In this document: positions 18,704 to 30,125 of the stretch, in pieces | How positions within the stretch are numbered: the first letter of the stretch is position 1 | Layout of the letters: every line of letters begins with the position of its first letter | Assembly: GCA_035607415.1 (NCBI GenBank) | Contig: DATNAQ010000067.1 | Span: forward strand, 62,001 to 126,000 | DNA: 64,000 bases | DNA from: JAQBQH01 sp035607415 | GTDB lineage: Bacteria > Myxococcota_A > Polyangia > Palsa-1104 | Reading direction: 5' to 3' | Made by a program: the position numbers and the translations under genes | The notes under the pieces: model-generated | What the model saw: only the letters and a program-made list of their open reading frames with translations | Databases searched by the model: none | What the model was told of the DNA's origin: nothing

Positions 18704-20283
18704 GCGGGTCCGCCCGGCATCTTCGGCGCCGTCGCCGCGGCGAAGAAGAGCCAGCGCTCGCACAGCTCGCCCGCGAGCACGAGCACGAAGCTGGCGATCG
18801 GCAGCCCGCGCCCGTCGCCTCCGACGCTGCCGTCGACGCCGCCGAAGCCGACGAACGCCGGCAGCACTACGCCGCCGAGGATCCCGCAACCGAAGCGCGC
18901 GACCGTGACGCCGACGAGATCGCCGCGCATCAAGATCGCCGCGCGCTTGAGCGCGGTGTGCCGTCGCTCGCCGAGATGGCGGAACAGCCCCGCCTCGTAC
19001 GCGAGCTTGAGCGCCGCGCCCGCGCACAACGCGCGCGCCAGCAGCGGCGACGGATTCGCCAACATCACCGTCGCCACGCCGAGCACGAACGCGGTCGCAT
19101 AGAAGGTGAACCCGGTGCGCGCCGCGCCCCAGCTCGCGCGCCGCGTCGCCGCGTAGACCATGACCGAGCAGCCGACCGCCGCCGCGCCCACGCAGGCGAC
19201 GCCGACCCCGAGCCGCGACGACCAGGCCGCCAACGCCGGCAGGAAGAACGTGCCCGCGTACGCCGCCGCCAGCGCCGAGAAGATGCCGAAGCCGATGATC
19301 TCGCGGCTCAGCCACGACGTGCCGAGCCCGAGGAACGCGCGAAACGCGAACCTCGGCCGCCCGAGGTGGAACACGCTCGCCGCCATGGCCGCCATGCCGA
19401 GCCCGAGCGCGAACAGCGCGCTCGACGCGCGCAGCGCCGCGCCGCCGCCGAGGAGCGCCCGCCCCAGCGCGTCGACGGCGAAGGCGCCGGCCGAGAGCTG
19501 CGTGAGCACCAGCATCAGCACCAGCGGCGGATGCGAATGCTCGGCGTTCACCGCGTAGAAGTCGGCGGGCAGAAGGTTGCGCGGCAGCGGGCGCGCGCTC
19601 TCGTAGACCGTCGTCGGCATGGTCGTGTCCGGCCCGGCCGCGCCCGGCACGAACGCGCTCGCCTGCGCCGCCTCCACCACCTGCGCCTCGGACACGAGCC
19701 CGATGCGGATGGCCTCGTTCGGGCACGACTGCACGCACGCGGGCGCCTCGCCCTGCGCGAGCCGATCGCTGCACATATCGCACTTGCGCACGATGCCGCG
19801 CCGCCGGTTGTACTTGGGCGCGTCGTAGGGGCACATGAAGATGCAGTACTGGCAGCCGATGCACTGGTCGTCGAGGTGGCGCACGATGCCGGTGACCGGG
19901 TCCTTCTCGTACGCGCGCACCGGACAGCCGAGCATGCAGGCCGGCTCGAGGCAGTGGTGGCACGCCGAGGTCACCGTGCGCAGCGCCGGCGCCTCGGCCG
20001 TGCCGCCGTGCAGCTGCCCGACGGTGCGCCAGACCTCGCCGTCGTCCAGCCCGTTGAGGTTGTGGCAGCCGGTCACGCACGCCTTGCATCCCGTGCAGGC
20101 GTCGAGGTCGACCTCGAACGCGTACTGCTGCCCCGCCCGCGGCCGCTCCGACGGGATGAGCGCGCGATAGCGGCGCGCGTCGGGCAGCGCGTCGGCGTCG
20201 TGCGCATGAGCGAAGCGCTCGACCGCGGTCAGATCCTGTTGCTCGTCGAGCAGCAGCGACAGCGACAACAGCGCCTCAGCCAT
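18700..20283 (-). CDS. Fused four-cluster ferredoxin subunit and DmsC-type membrane anchor
   Basis: This 527-residue protein joins two subunits that are usually separate. Residues 60-205 form a DmsB/NrfC-like ferredoxin with four Cys groups (CTGCKACVTGCH; CHHCLEPACMLGC; CIGCQYCIFMCP; CDMC with CVQSCP). Residues 240-520 hold about eight hydrophobic helices of the DmsC anchor type. It should take electrons from quinol and pass them to the molybdoenzyme. The start ATG 20283 overlaps the nirD 3' end by 8 nt, and the stop overlaps the reductase GTG. The lack of a Tat signal puts the clusters in the cytoplasm. Confidence 0.88.
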
Positions 20284-20593
20284 CGCGCACCTCGACACGT
20301 CCGTCGCGAACGCGCACCTCCCACACCGCGATCGACACCGACGGATCGTCGAGGCACACCCCGGTGCGCAGATCGAAGCTCTGCTTGTAGATCGGCGAGG
20401 CGATCTTGGGCGCGCCCTCCTTGTCGCCGACGATGCCGCGCGACAGGACGTACGCCCTGGAGAACGGATCGAAGTTGTCGATGGCGTAGACGCGCCCGCC
20501 GGCGCGCACGATCGCGATCTGCCGCTCCGCGACGAGCGCGCAGACGCCGGTGTCGGGCACGATCTCGTCGATCGCGCAGATGTCGATCCACAT
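20276..20593 (-). CDS. nirD: Nitrite reductase (NADH) small subunit NirD
   Basis: The 105-residue protein is a Rieske-fold small subunit of assimilatory nitrite reductase. ATG 20593 overlaps the nirB stop as TGATG. The fold is recognisable (ICAIDEIVPDTGVCALVAERQIAIVRAGGRVYAIDNFDPF, then GEG-type turns, IASPIYKQSFDLRTGVCLDDPSVSI). The Cys/His iron ligands of true Rieske proteins are absent, as usual for NirD. It acts with NirB in the cytoplasm. Confidence 0.93.
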   Translation of the reverse strand: MWIDICAIDEIVPDTGVCALVAERQIAIVRAGGRVYAIDNFDPFSRAYVLSRGIVGDKEGAPKIASPIYKQSFDLRTGVCLDDPSVSIAVWEVRVRDGRVEVRDG

Positions 20594-23172
20594 CAGCCCG
20601 CCTCTTTGAGCGGCGGCGCCTTGTCGTCCGACTTCTCTTCCCATTGGGCGGGGCGCGGCTGCCCGCGCGTGCGCAGCATGACGATGCTCGGATCGGCCGC
20701 CGGCACGTTCACGAAGGCGCGGAAGCGCGACAGCTTGGCCGGATCGTCGAGCGTCGCGCGCCATTCGCAGCGATAGCTGCCGACGACCGCGGCCATCTCC
20801 GCCTCGAGCTCGGCGGCGATGCCGAGCGAGTCGTCGAGGATCACGCGCTTGAGATACGCGAGCCCGCCCTCGAGGCCGTTGAGCCACGAGGCGGTGCGCT
20901 GCAAGCGATCGGCGGTGCGGATGTAGAACATGAGGAAGCGATCGATCACGCGCACCAGCGTCTCCTCGTCGAGATCGGTGGCGACGAGCTGCGCGTGCTG
21001 CGGCTTCATGCCGCCGTTGCCGCAGACGTAGAGGTTGTAGCCCTTCTCCGTCGCGATGACGCCGAAGTCCTTGCCCTGCGCCTCGGCGCACTCGCGCGCG
21101 CAGCCCGACACCGCCGACTTCAGCTTGTGCGGCGCGCGCAGCCCCTTGTAGCGGTTCTCGAGCGCGATGGCGAGCGCCACCGAGTCCTGCACGCCGTAGC
21201 GGCACCAGGTCGAGCCGACGCACGACTTGACCGTGCGCAGCGCCTTTCCGTAGGCGTGGCCCGACTCGAAGCCGGCGTCGACGAGCTCGCGCCAGATGAG
21301 CGGCAGCTGCTCGACGCGCGCGCCGAAGAGATCGACCCGCTGCGCGCCGGTGATCTTGGAATAGAGCCCGTACTTGCGCGCGACCGAGCCGAGCGCGATG
21401 AGCTGCTCGGGCGTGATCTCGCCGCCCGGCACGCGCGGAACGACCGAGTAGCTGCCGTCGCGCTGGATGTTGGCGAGGAAGCGGTCGTTGGTGTCCTGCA
21501 GCGGCAGGTGGCGATCGTCGAGCACGTGCTCGTTCCACGCCGACGCCAGGATCGACGCCACCGCCGGTTTGCAGATCTCGCAGCCGCGCCCGCGGCCGTG
21601 GCGCTCGAGCAGCGCCTCGAAGCTGTCGAGCCGGTGCAGCCGGACCAGGTGGTACAGCTCCTGCCGCGAGTGCGGAAAGTGCTCGCACACGTGGTTCGAC
21701 ACCGCCACGCCCGCGCGCCCGAGCTCGTGCTTGACCAGCTCGCCGACGAGGGTGGTGCACGAGCCGCAGCCGGTGCCGGCTTTGGTGCACGCCTTGACCG
21801 CCGCCACGCTGGTGGCGCCGCCGCCGATGGCCGCGCAGATCGCGCCCTTGGTCACGTTGAGGCAGCTACAGATGGTCGCGCCGGCGCCGAGCGCGGTCAC
21901 ACCGCCGCCGCCGCCACCGGCGCGCTCGACGCCGGCACGAGCCGGCAAAATCAGATCCTCGGGATGCGGCGGCAGCGCCGTGTCGGCGCCGGCGAGGCGA
22001 TGCAGCTCGGCGTAGGCCGCGGCATCGCCGACGAGCACGCCGCCGAGGAGCCGCGTGCCGTCGCTCGACAGAACGAGCTTCTTGTAGACCGCCGCGTTGC
22101 CGTCGAAGAAGCTGAGGAGGCGCGCGCCGGGCGTGGTCGCGAACGCGTCGCCGAAGCTCGCCACGTCGACACCGAGGAGCTTGAGCTTCGTGCTGGTGTC
22201 GGCGCCCTCGAAGCGCGCGCTCGTGTCGCCGTCGAGCACCGCCGCGGCCACGCGCGCCATCTGATAGCCGGGCGCGACCAGGCCGTAGGTGCGCCCGCGA
22301 TGCAGCGCGCACTCGCCGATGGCGAAGATGTCGGGGTCGGAGGTGCGGCAGCGATCGTCGATGACGATGCCGCCGCGATCGCCGACCGCGAGCTCGCAGC
22401 CGCGGCCGAGCTCGTCGCGCGGCCGGATGCCGGCGGAGAAGACCACCAGGTCCGCGCACAGCTCGCTGCCGTCGGAGAAGCGCAAGGCGGCGACGCGCCC
22501 GTCCTCGCCCGGCACGATCTCGGTGGTCGAGCGCGCGGTGTGCACGGTGACGCCGAGCGCCTCGATGCGCGCGCGCAAGAGCGCGCCGCCGGTCTCGTCG
22601 ATCTGCAGCGCCATGAGGCGCGGCGCGAACTCCACCACGTGCACCGCGAGGCCGAGGTGCTCGAGCGCGTTGGCCGCTTCCAGGCCGAGGAGCCCGCCGC
22701 CGATGACCACGCCCACGCGCGCGCCCTCGGCCGCGGCGCGGATGGCGTCGAGATCCTCGAGGGTGCGATAGACGAAGCAGCCGGCGCCGCGCGCGCCCGG
22801 AATGGGCGGCACGAACGGATACGAGCCGGTCGCCAGCACCAGCCGGTCGTAGGCGACCGCGCGCCCCGCCGCCGACACCACGAGCTTCGCGGCGCGATCG
22901 ATGGCGACCGCCTTGTCGCCGACGTGGACGGTCACGCCCGCGGCGCGATATTGCTCGAGGCGCGCGAGCGCCAGATCCTCGGCGCTCTTGCCGTCGAAAT
23001 ATCCCGACAGATTCACCCGATCGTAGGCGAGCCGGGGCTCCTCGCAGAACGTGGTGATCTCGAAACCGCCGCCGCCCGCCGCCTCGCCACCGGTCGCAGA
23101 AGAGAGGAGCTCCACGAACCGATGCCCGACCATGCCGTTTCCGACGACGACGACACGCGTGCGACCAACCAT
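20593..23172 (-). CDS. nirB: Nitrite reductase (NADH) large subunit NirB
   Basis: The 859-residue sirohaem enzyme reduces nitrite to ammonium with NADH. In order: FAD/NAD-binding reductase (1-390, VVVVGNGMVG near the start and VGVVIGGGLLGLEAA for NAD), a BFD-like [2Fe-2S] domain (about 432-485, CSCLNVTKG with GCGSC), a nitrite/sulfite reductase ferredoxin-like half domain (about 565-630), then the sirohaem/[4Fe-4S] domain with CVGSTWC (about 648) and CARECAE (about 690). Its length matches the family. It heads the nirB-nirD-anchor-reductase operon. The start at ATG 23172 gives the normal N terminus. Confidence 0.95.
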   Translation of the reverse strand: MVGRTRVVVVGNGMVGHRFVELLSSATGGEAAGGGGFEITTFCEEPRLAYDRVNLSGYFDGKSAEDLALARLEQYRAAGVTVHVGDKAVAIDRAAKLVVSAAGRAVAYDRLVLATGSYPFVPPIPGARGAGCFVYRTLEDLDAIRAAAEGARVGVVIGGGLLGLEAANALEHLGLAVHVVEFAPRLMALQIDETGGALLRARIEALGVTVHTARSTTEIVPGEDGRVAALRFSDGSELCADLVVFSAGIRPRDELGRGCELAVGDRGGIVIDDRCRTSDPDIFAIGECALHRGRTYGLVAPGYQMARVAAAVLDGDTSARFEGADTSTKLKLLGVDVASFGDAFATTPGARLLSFFDGNAAVYKKLVLSSDGTRLLGGVLVGDAAAYAELHRLAGADTALPPHPEDLILPARAGVERAGGGGGGVTALGAGATICSCLNVTKGAICAAIGGGATSVAAVKACTKAGTGCGSCTTLVGELVKHELGRAGVAVSNHVCEHFPHSRQELYHLVRLHRLDSFEALLERHGRGRGCEICKPAVASILASAWNEHVLDDRHLPLQDTNDRFLANIQRDGSYSVVPRVPGGEITPEQLIALGSVARKYGLYSKITGAQRVDLFGARVEQLPLIWRELVDAGFESGHAYGKALRTVKSCVGSTWCRYGVQDSVALAIALENRYKGLRAPHKLKSAVSGCARECAEAQGKDFGVIATEKGYNLYVCGNGGMKPQHAQLVATDLDEETLVRVIDRFLMFYIRTADRLQRTASWLNGLEGGLAYLKRVILDDSLGIAAELEAEMAAVVGSYRCEWRATLDDPAKLSRFRAFVNVPAADPSIVMLRTRGQPRPAQWEEKSDDKAPPLKEAG

Positions 23173-23210
23173 GCTCTGGTTCTACGCAATGCGTCGTTTC
23201 GGTGGCGTAA

Positions 23211-23287
23211 AACGGCCGTTAAATCGGGCGAAGCGTCCCGGAAATATCCCAGAAACCTGATTCAGGCGCGCATTCCATAACGCGTTA
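23211..23287. promoter_or_regulatory. nirB upstream region with two short perfect palindromes
   Basis: The 132-nt gap before nirB holds AACGGCCGTT (23211-23220) and TAACGCGTTA (23278-23287), both perfect 10-bp palindromes, with a CTGA-x-TCAG element (23257-23265) between them. These could bind a nitrogen or nitrate regulator. No sigma-54 -24/-12 match is seen. The role is inference. Confidence 0.35.
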
Positions 23288-23304
23288 CGAAAACGATACC
23301 AAGA

Positions 23305-23652
23305 TCACTTCTGCGGATCGTACATGCCGAGCGCGTCGTTGGCGCGGAACTTCACGTCGGTCGCCAGCGCGTCGCCTTCGTCGGCATCCTGACAGCGCGC
23401 CAGGATCTGCACCAGCGCTTCGCGACAGCGCCGCAGCTCTTCGATCAGCCACAGCACGTCGGCTTCGTCGTCGCGGCCCGAGCCGCGCCGCTGCTTCTCG
23501 ATGGCGCGCAGCCGCCACTCCAGCTTGGCGCCGCGCCCGAGCGGGTTGCCGTCGCCGAAGCAATCGGGACAGACGTCGGCGCCCTGCTCGGTGACGATCT
23601 CGCCGGTTCCATAACAGGTCGCGCAGCGTCCGGGCGTGATTTCGCGGCTCAT
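23305..23652 (-). CDS. Zinc-ribbon protein of unknown function
   Basis: The 115-residue protein begins with a DnaJ-type zinc module, CATCYGTGEIV...CPDCFGDG (residues 10-35; two CxxCxGxG-like knuckles). A basic/helical C-terminal region follows (LRAIEKQRRG, WLIEELRRCREALVQILARC). The two extra cysteines are not part of the zinc motif. It lies upstream of nirB on the same strand and divergent from narK, so it may belong to the nitrate locus as a regulator or chaperone. No direct evidence supports either role. Confidence 0.72.
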   Translation of the reverse strand: MSREITPGRCATCYGTGEIVTEQGADVCPDCFGDGNPLGRGAKLEWRLRAIEKQRRGSGRDDEADVLWLIEELRRCREALVQILARCQDADEGDALATDVKFRANDALGMYDPQK

Positions 23653-23660
23653 CGAAACGG

Positions 23661-23666
23661 ATTATA
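23661..23666 (-). promoter_or_regulatory. Candidate -10 element (TATAAT) for the zinc-ribbon gene
   Basis: A perfect TATAAT on the minus strand ends 8 nt before the ATG at 23652, so a transcript from it would be leaderless or nearly so. A -35 box is not evident. It sits in the 71-nt AT-richer divergent spacer shared with narK. Confidence 0.35.
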
Positions 23667-23723
23667 CGCAATATTCACCACGCGCATATACGAACGAAAC
23701 AATCGACTCCTACGCTCCGTCGC

Positions 23724-25067
23724 ATGCGGTGGCCCCGAAGCTGGATCGACGCGTGGGACCCGGAGAATCCGCTCTTCTGGGAGCGCACGGGCCGGCGCAT
23801 CGCGCGCCGCAATCTCGTCTGGTCGATCTTCGCCGAGAACCTCGGCTTCTCGGTGTGGCTGGTGTGGAGCGTGGTCGCCACGCGCCTGCCCGCCGCCGGC
23901 TTCCGCTACACCACCGATCAGCTGTTCGCGCTCGTCTCGCTGCCCGGCCTCGCCGGCGCGCTCCTCCGTTTCCCCTATACCTTCGCGGTGCCGCGCTTCG
24001 GCGGACGCAACTGGACCGCCGTCAGCGCGCTCCTGCTCCTCATCCCCACGCTCGCGCTCGCCACGCTCGTCGGCCGGCCCGACACGCCCTTCTGGCTCAT
24101 GGCGCTCGCCGCCGCCAGCGCCGGCTTCGGCGGCGGCAACTTCGCCTCGAGCATGGCCAACATCTCCTTCTTCTTTCCCGACCGCGACAAGGGCCTGGCG
24201 CTCGGCCTCAACGCCGCCGGCGGCAACCTCGGCGTCGCCACCGTGCAGCTGTGCGTGCCGCTGGTGGTCGGCGCCGGCGCCGCGCACCTGTCGCGCGCCG
24301 GCACCCTGTGGCTACCGCTCATCGTCGCCGCCGCCGCCGGCGCGTTCCTCTTCATGGACAACCTGTCGACGGCGCGCTCCAGCTTCCGCGATCAGCTGGC
24401 GGTCGCGCGCGACAAGCACACCTGGATCGTCGCGCTGCTCTACATCGGCACCTTCGGCTCGTTCGTCGGCTACTCGGCCGCGTTCCCGCTGCTCCTCAGG
24501 ACGCAGTTCCCGATGGTGACCACGAGCCTCGCGTTCCTCGGCCCGCTCGCCGGCTCGCTGGCGCGCCCGCTGGGCGGCCGCCTCGCCGATCGCCTCGGCG
24601 GCGCCCGCGTTACCCTCGCCAGCTTCGCCGTCATGGCCGCGTCCGCCGCCGGCGTGCTCTTCGCGATGCAGCACCACGCGCCCGGCGGCTTCGTCGGCGC
24701 GTTCCTCGCGCTCTTCGTCGCCAGCGGCCTCGGAAACGGATCGACGTTCCGCATGATCCCCGCCATCTTCCGCGCGCAGGCGCTCGCCGGCGCCAGCCGC
24801 GACGGCGCCGCGACCGCCGCCGCCCACCTGCGCGCGCGCCGCGACAGCGCCGCGGTCATCGGGCTCGCTTCCGCCGTCGGCGCGCTCGGCGGCTTCTTCA
24901 TCCCACGCGCGCTCGGCGCCTCGATCCACGCCACCGGCGGCCCGGCGGCCGCCTTCAGCGCGTTCCTCGCCTGCTACTTCTTCTGCGTCGCGCTGACCTG
25001 GTGGCACTACCTGCGCGCGAGCTTCCTGGTGACGCGCCTGCCCAGCCTCGCTCACGCCGCCGTCTGA
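23724..25067 (+). CDS. narK: Nitrate/nitrite transporter, NarK/NasA family (MFS)
   Basis: The 447-residue inner-membrane protein has about 12 predicted helices. The family nitrate signature in helix 5, GGGNFASSMANISFFFPDRDKG, is present, and the matching G-rich segment LNAAGGNLGVA follows. The Arg residues expected to bind nitrate fit FRYT/LLRFPYTFAVP and GNGSTFRMIP. It imports nitrate for the reductases encoded on the opposite strand, and is divergent from the zinc-ribbon gene with a 71-nt shared spacer. Confidence 0.93.
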   Translation: MRWPRSWIDAWDPENPLFWERTGRRIARRNLVWSIFAENLGFSVWLVWSVVATRLPAAGFRYTTDQLFALVSLPGLAGALLRFPYTFAVPRFGGRNWTAVSALLLLIPTLALATLVGRPDTPFWLMALAAASAGFGGGNFASSMANISFFFPDRDKGLALGLNAAGGNLGVATVQLCVPLVVGAGAAHLSRAGTLWLPLIVAAAAGAFLFMDNLSTARSSFRDQLAVARDKHTWIVALLYIGTFGSFVGYSAAFPLLLRTQFPMVTTSLAFLGPLAGSLARPLGGRLADRLGGARVTLASFAVMAASAAGVLFAMQHHAPGGFVGAFLALFVASGLGNGSTFRMIPAIFRAQALAGASRDGAATAAAHLRARRDSAAVIGLASAVGALGGFFIPRALGASIHATGGPAAAFSAFLACYFFCVALTWWHYLRASFLVTRLPSLAHAAV

Positions 25068-25098
25068 CGACCGAGCGCGGCCGACGCGCCAACGCGCG

Positions 25099-26190
25099 CT
25101 ACGCCGACGCGCTCCGCCGCGGCCAGACAGTCACGAAGCGCGTGCGCGTGGCGTCCTTGCGATCGAGCGTCACGCGCCCGCCGTGCGCGGCCAGGATCGC
25201 GCGCACGATGAAGAGCCCGAGGCCCAGGCCGCGCGCCCCGGCGTCGCCCTTCTTGAACGGCTGAAACAGCCCCGCCTGCAGCCGCTCGGGGAACGCGCCG
25301 TCGTTGGTCACCGTCACCGTCACCTCGTGCGCGCCGCCCGCGATCTCCACGGACACCGCGCTGCGCGCATGCTCGACCGCGTTGATGACCAGGTTGCCGA
25401 TCGCCTGCGCCACGCGATCCCCGTCCCAGCTGCCGGCGACCTCACCGCTCGTGCGCAGCTCGATGGCGTGCCCCGGATGCGACAGCTGCACCTCGTCGAT
25501 CACGCGCCGGCACACCTCGTCCATGCGCTGGTCGACGCGCATCACCGGAATGCCGCCGCCGAAGTAGGTGCGCGCATAGTCGACCAGCGATCGCACCATG
25601 CGATCCATGCGATGCCCGCTCGAGTTGATGCGCATGAGCGCGGCGCGGCGCTCCTCGTTCGTCTCGTCCTTGAGCAGATGCTCCGCCGACGCGCAGATGG
25701 CCGTCACCGGGCTGCGCAGGTCGTGCCCGAGCACGCCGAGCACCAGGTCCTTCATCTTGAGCGCGCTCTCCGCCGACTGCCGCGCGCGCCGCTCGCGATA
25801 GAGCGCCACGAACGAGCGCACCTTGTCACGCAAGAGATCGGGATCGAACGGCTTGTAGATGTAGTCGACCGCGCCGAGCGACAGGCCCTGTCGCGCGTAG
25901 TGCGTCTCGGTGTGAATCGCGCTCAGAAAGATGATCGGCGTCTCGCGCGCCCGCTCGTGCTTGCGCATCAGCGCCGCGGTGGCGAAGCCGTCGAGATCGG
26001 CCATGCGTACGTCGAGCAGCACGAGCGCGAAGTCGCGCCGCTCGATCTCCTCCAGCGCCTGCCGCCCCGAGCGCGCCTGCACCAGCGTCTCGCCGAGCGG
26101 CTCCAGCGTCGCCTCGAGCGCGAGCAGGTTGGCCGGATGGTCGTCGACCATCAGGATGTTGACTGGCTCCTGACTGCTACGAGTGCTCAC
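25099..26190 (-). CDS. Hybrid response regulator / histidine kinase
   Basis: The 363-residue cytoplasmic protein has a receiver (about 10-125; phospho-Asp in LLDVRMADLDG, Lys in YKPFD), then a HisKA domain with the phospho-His in VLGHDLRSPVT (about 155), and an HATPase_c domain (N-box NLVINAVEHA, G-boxes LGLGLFIV). The preferred start is GTG 26190, overlapping the upstream receiver gene by 14 nt, with GGAAC upstream. A TTG at 26208 is an alternative. There is no membrane segment. The receiver in front suggests that phosphorylation by another kinase controls it. Confidence 0.9.
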   Translation of the reverse strand: MSTRSSQEPVNILMVDDHPANLLALEATLEPLGETLVQARSGRQALEEIERRDFALVLLDVRMADLDGFATAALMRKHERARETPIIFLSAIHTETHYARQGLSLGAVDYIYKPFDPDLLRDKVRSFVALYRERRARQSAESALKMKDLVLGVLGHDLRSPVTAICASAEHLLKDETNEERRAALMRINSSGHRMDRMVRSLVDYARTYFGGGIPVMRVDQRMDEVCRRVIDEVQLSHPGHAIELRTSGEVAGSWDGDRVAQAIGNLVINAVEHARSAVSVEIAGGAHEVTVTVTNDGAFPERLQAGLFQPFKKGDAGARGLGLGLFIVRAILAAHGGRVTLDRKDATRTRFVTVWPRRSASA

Positions 26191-26560
26191 GTGGCACGTT
26201 CCGGGCAACCAGCGCCTCGACGTTGGCCACGAGCTCCGCGGGACGGAACGGCTTGCGCATCACCACCTCGATCGATTCGGAGAGCTGTGGCGCCAGCTCC
26301 GCCGCGGTCAGCACGATCACGGGAATCGACGCCAGGCGATGATACGCGCGCACCACCGTGAGGAACTGTCGACCGTCCATCACCGGCATGCGGATGTCGA
26401 GCACGATCACGGACGGCTGCTTCTCATCGAGCAGCTTTCCCAACGCGTCGCGTCCGGTTGTCGCCGTATCCACGGCATATCCGGCGCGCAGCAAAATATC
26501 GCGAACACTCTCGAGCGTGCTCGGGTCGTCTTCGACGACAAGTACCGTAGACTTTTCCAT
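26177..26560 (-). CDS. Single-domain response regulator
   Basis: A 127-residue CheY-like receiver: acidic pocket VVEDDPS, phospho-Asp in VLDIRMPVMDG, Thr in VLTAAE, Lys in MRKPFRP. There is no output domain. ATG 26560 is preferred because GGGGTGAG precedes it; a GTG three codons upstream is possible. Its stop lies inside the start region of the hybrid kinase that follows, so the two are translationally linked and likely partners. Confidence 0.9.
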   Translation of the reverse strand: MEKSTVLVVEDDPSTLESVRDILLRAGYAVDTATTGRDALGKLLDEKQPSVIVLDIRMPVMDGRQFLTVVRAYHRLASIPVIVLTAAELAPQLSESIEVVMRKPFRPAELVANVEALVARNVPREHS

Positions 26561-26782
26561 GTCACTCACCCCAGTGACACGTAAGCACGCGGCCAGAGGC
26601 GTTCAAGCCATGCACAGCGCGACGGCGATCCACGACGATCTTGTCAGACGCGCCGGCACCACCGTGCAAATTGTCACCGCGCGGCGTTTCCTGTAATGGG
26701 AAACTCCATATTCGCGAATCCATTACGAGTACATTGCAAACCTCAAAATCGCGATTACGATCGAGTCCACTAGGTTATTGCA
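26561..26782. other. Divergent regulatory gap between receiver genes
   Basis: This 222-nt spacer is clearly AT-richer than the surrounding genes, especially 26640-26782. It holds a TAATGG/CCATTA pair (26694-26699 with a partner near 26720) around a TTCGCGAA palindrome. It should carry promoters for both the minus-strand receiver/kinase pair and the plus-strand receiver at 26783. No certain -35/-10 pair is seen. Confidence 0.4.
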
Positions 26783-27134
26783 ATGAGCATCTTGGTGATC
26801 GAAGACGATGAGGGCGTACGGGAGTCACTGGTCGCGATCCTACGCGACGAAGGCTATGCCGCCGAGACGGCAGCCAACGGCGCCGCGGCGCTGCGACGGC
26901 TCGCCCAGCGGCCGTTACCGACGCTGATCCTGCTCGACCTCATGATGCCCAAGATGGACGGCGTCGACTTCCGCTCGCACCAGCTCGCCGATCCCGAGCT
27001 GCGCAAGATCCCGGTGGTGATCATCTCCGCGCGCCCCGACGTCGCGCGCCAGGCGGCCGAGCTGCACGTCGACGACTTCCTGCGCAAGCCGATGAGCTTC
27101 GAAGAGCTCCTGCACGTGGTGCAGAACCGCGCGC

Positions 27135-27160
<26 letters not shown>
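26783..27160 (+). CDS. Single-domain response regulator
   Basis: A 125-residue receiver: VIEDDEG, phospho-Asp in LLDLMMPKMDG, Ser in IISARPD, Lys in LRKPMS. There is no output domain. It is divergent from the receiver at 26177-26560, and its 3' end overlaps the 3' end of the opposite-strand kinase gene by 26 nt. Likely a phosphorelay partner of one of the neighbouring kinases. Confidence 0.92.
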
Positions 27161-29222
<2,062 letters not shown>

Positions 29223-29318
29223 ATCTCCTCCGAAAGAGTTACGTGAGATTCGTTCCCCTCGTCATGGACACGTGCTTGTTCTAGCCCCGGCCGGGGCCGT
29301 GTCAATTGCCCGCCTATA

Positions 29319-30125
29319 TTAATGATCGCAGAAGCCGAGCAGCAGGCAGGGATGGTCGCAGCAGCCGTTCAAGCAGCAGAATTGTGACGGCCCGCAGCAG
29401 GTCGAGTTCTGCGTGCAGCAGAACGTGCCCGGCGAGCAGCCCGGGCCCTGCGCGCAGCGGCACGCGCCGTCGGAGCGCGTGGGATCGCACGAGGTGGCGA
29501 GCTTCGGATCGCACGCCGGCTCGTCGCCGCAGCGGCAACCCACGCCCGGCGCGCAGTGATCGACCATCTCACCGCCGCACGCCGGTCCGCCGCCGCAGCT
29601 GCAGCCGTTGGTGCCGCAGCTGTCGGCGTTCTGCGAGTTGCACACGCCGACGCTCGACGGCCCGCAGCTGCACAGCCCGTCGGCGTTGCAGGTCGGCTCG
29701 AGCGACGAGCTGCAGCTGCCGGTGCCGGCATCGACGTCGACGTCACAGGTGCAATGCGCGGCGCCGAGATCCCCGCGCACGCACTGCCCGCCGCCGCAAG
29801 CGATGCCGCAGCCGCCGCAGTTCTGCGGATCGCGGTCGACGTCGACGCAGCGCCCGTCGCAGCACGCCATGCCGCTGTCGCACGGCGCGTCGTTGCCACA
29901 GGCGCAGCGCCCGTCGGCACCGCAAGAGTCGGCCGCGAAGCGATTGCAGTTGTCGAGCGTGGTGCACTTGTTTCCTGGCGCGCGCCCGAGCTCGCCGATG
30001 GCGAAGTCGTACGTCGGCACCACGCCCTGGTCAGGCTCCGGCTCCGACTGCTCGCACCGCAGCGGTCCGAAGCAGCCCCCCAACAACATCAACGCTGCGA
30101 CCCAGCTCCACCGAGATGCGCGCAT
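29319..30125 (-). CDS. Cysteine-rich putative lipoprotein
   Basis: The 268-residue protein starts at ATG 30125, with GGAGGGG just upstream. The signal is MRASRWSWVAALMLLGGC (lipidated Cys at 18). About 50 cysteines follow in irregular disulfide modules (CGADGRCACGNDAPC, CCDGRCVDVDRDPQNCGGCGIAC, CCTQNSTCCGPSQFCCLNGCC). The part with C-x2-C-G-x-C-G-x2-C-x-G resembles the stigma/TIL-like and keratin-associated Cys repeats found in Myxococcota surface proteins. It may be a surface adhesin or structural protein. The function is unknown. Confidence 0.82.
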   Translation of the reverse strand: MRASRWSWVAALMLLGGCFGPLRCEQSEPEPDQGVVPTYDFAIGELGRAPGNKCTTLDNCNRFAADSCGADGRCACGNDAPCDSGMACCDGRCVDVDRDPQNCGGCGIACGGGQCVRGDLGAAHCTCDVDVDAGTGSCSSSLEPTCNADGLCSCGPSSVGVCNSQNADSCGTNGCSCGGGPACGGEMVDHCAPGVGCRCGDEPACDPKLATSCDPTRSDGACRCAQGPGCSPGTFCCTQNSTCCGPSQFCCLNGCCDHPCLLLGFCDH

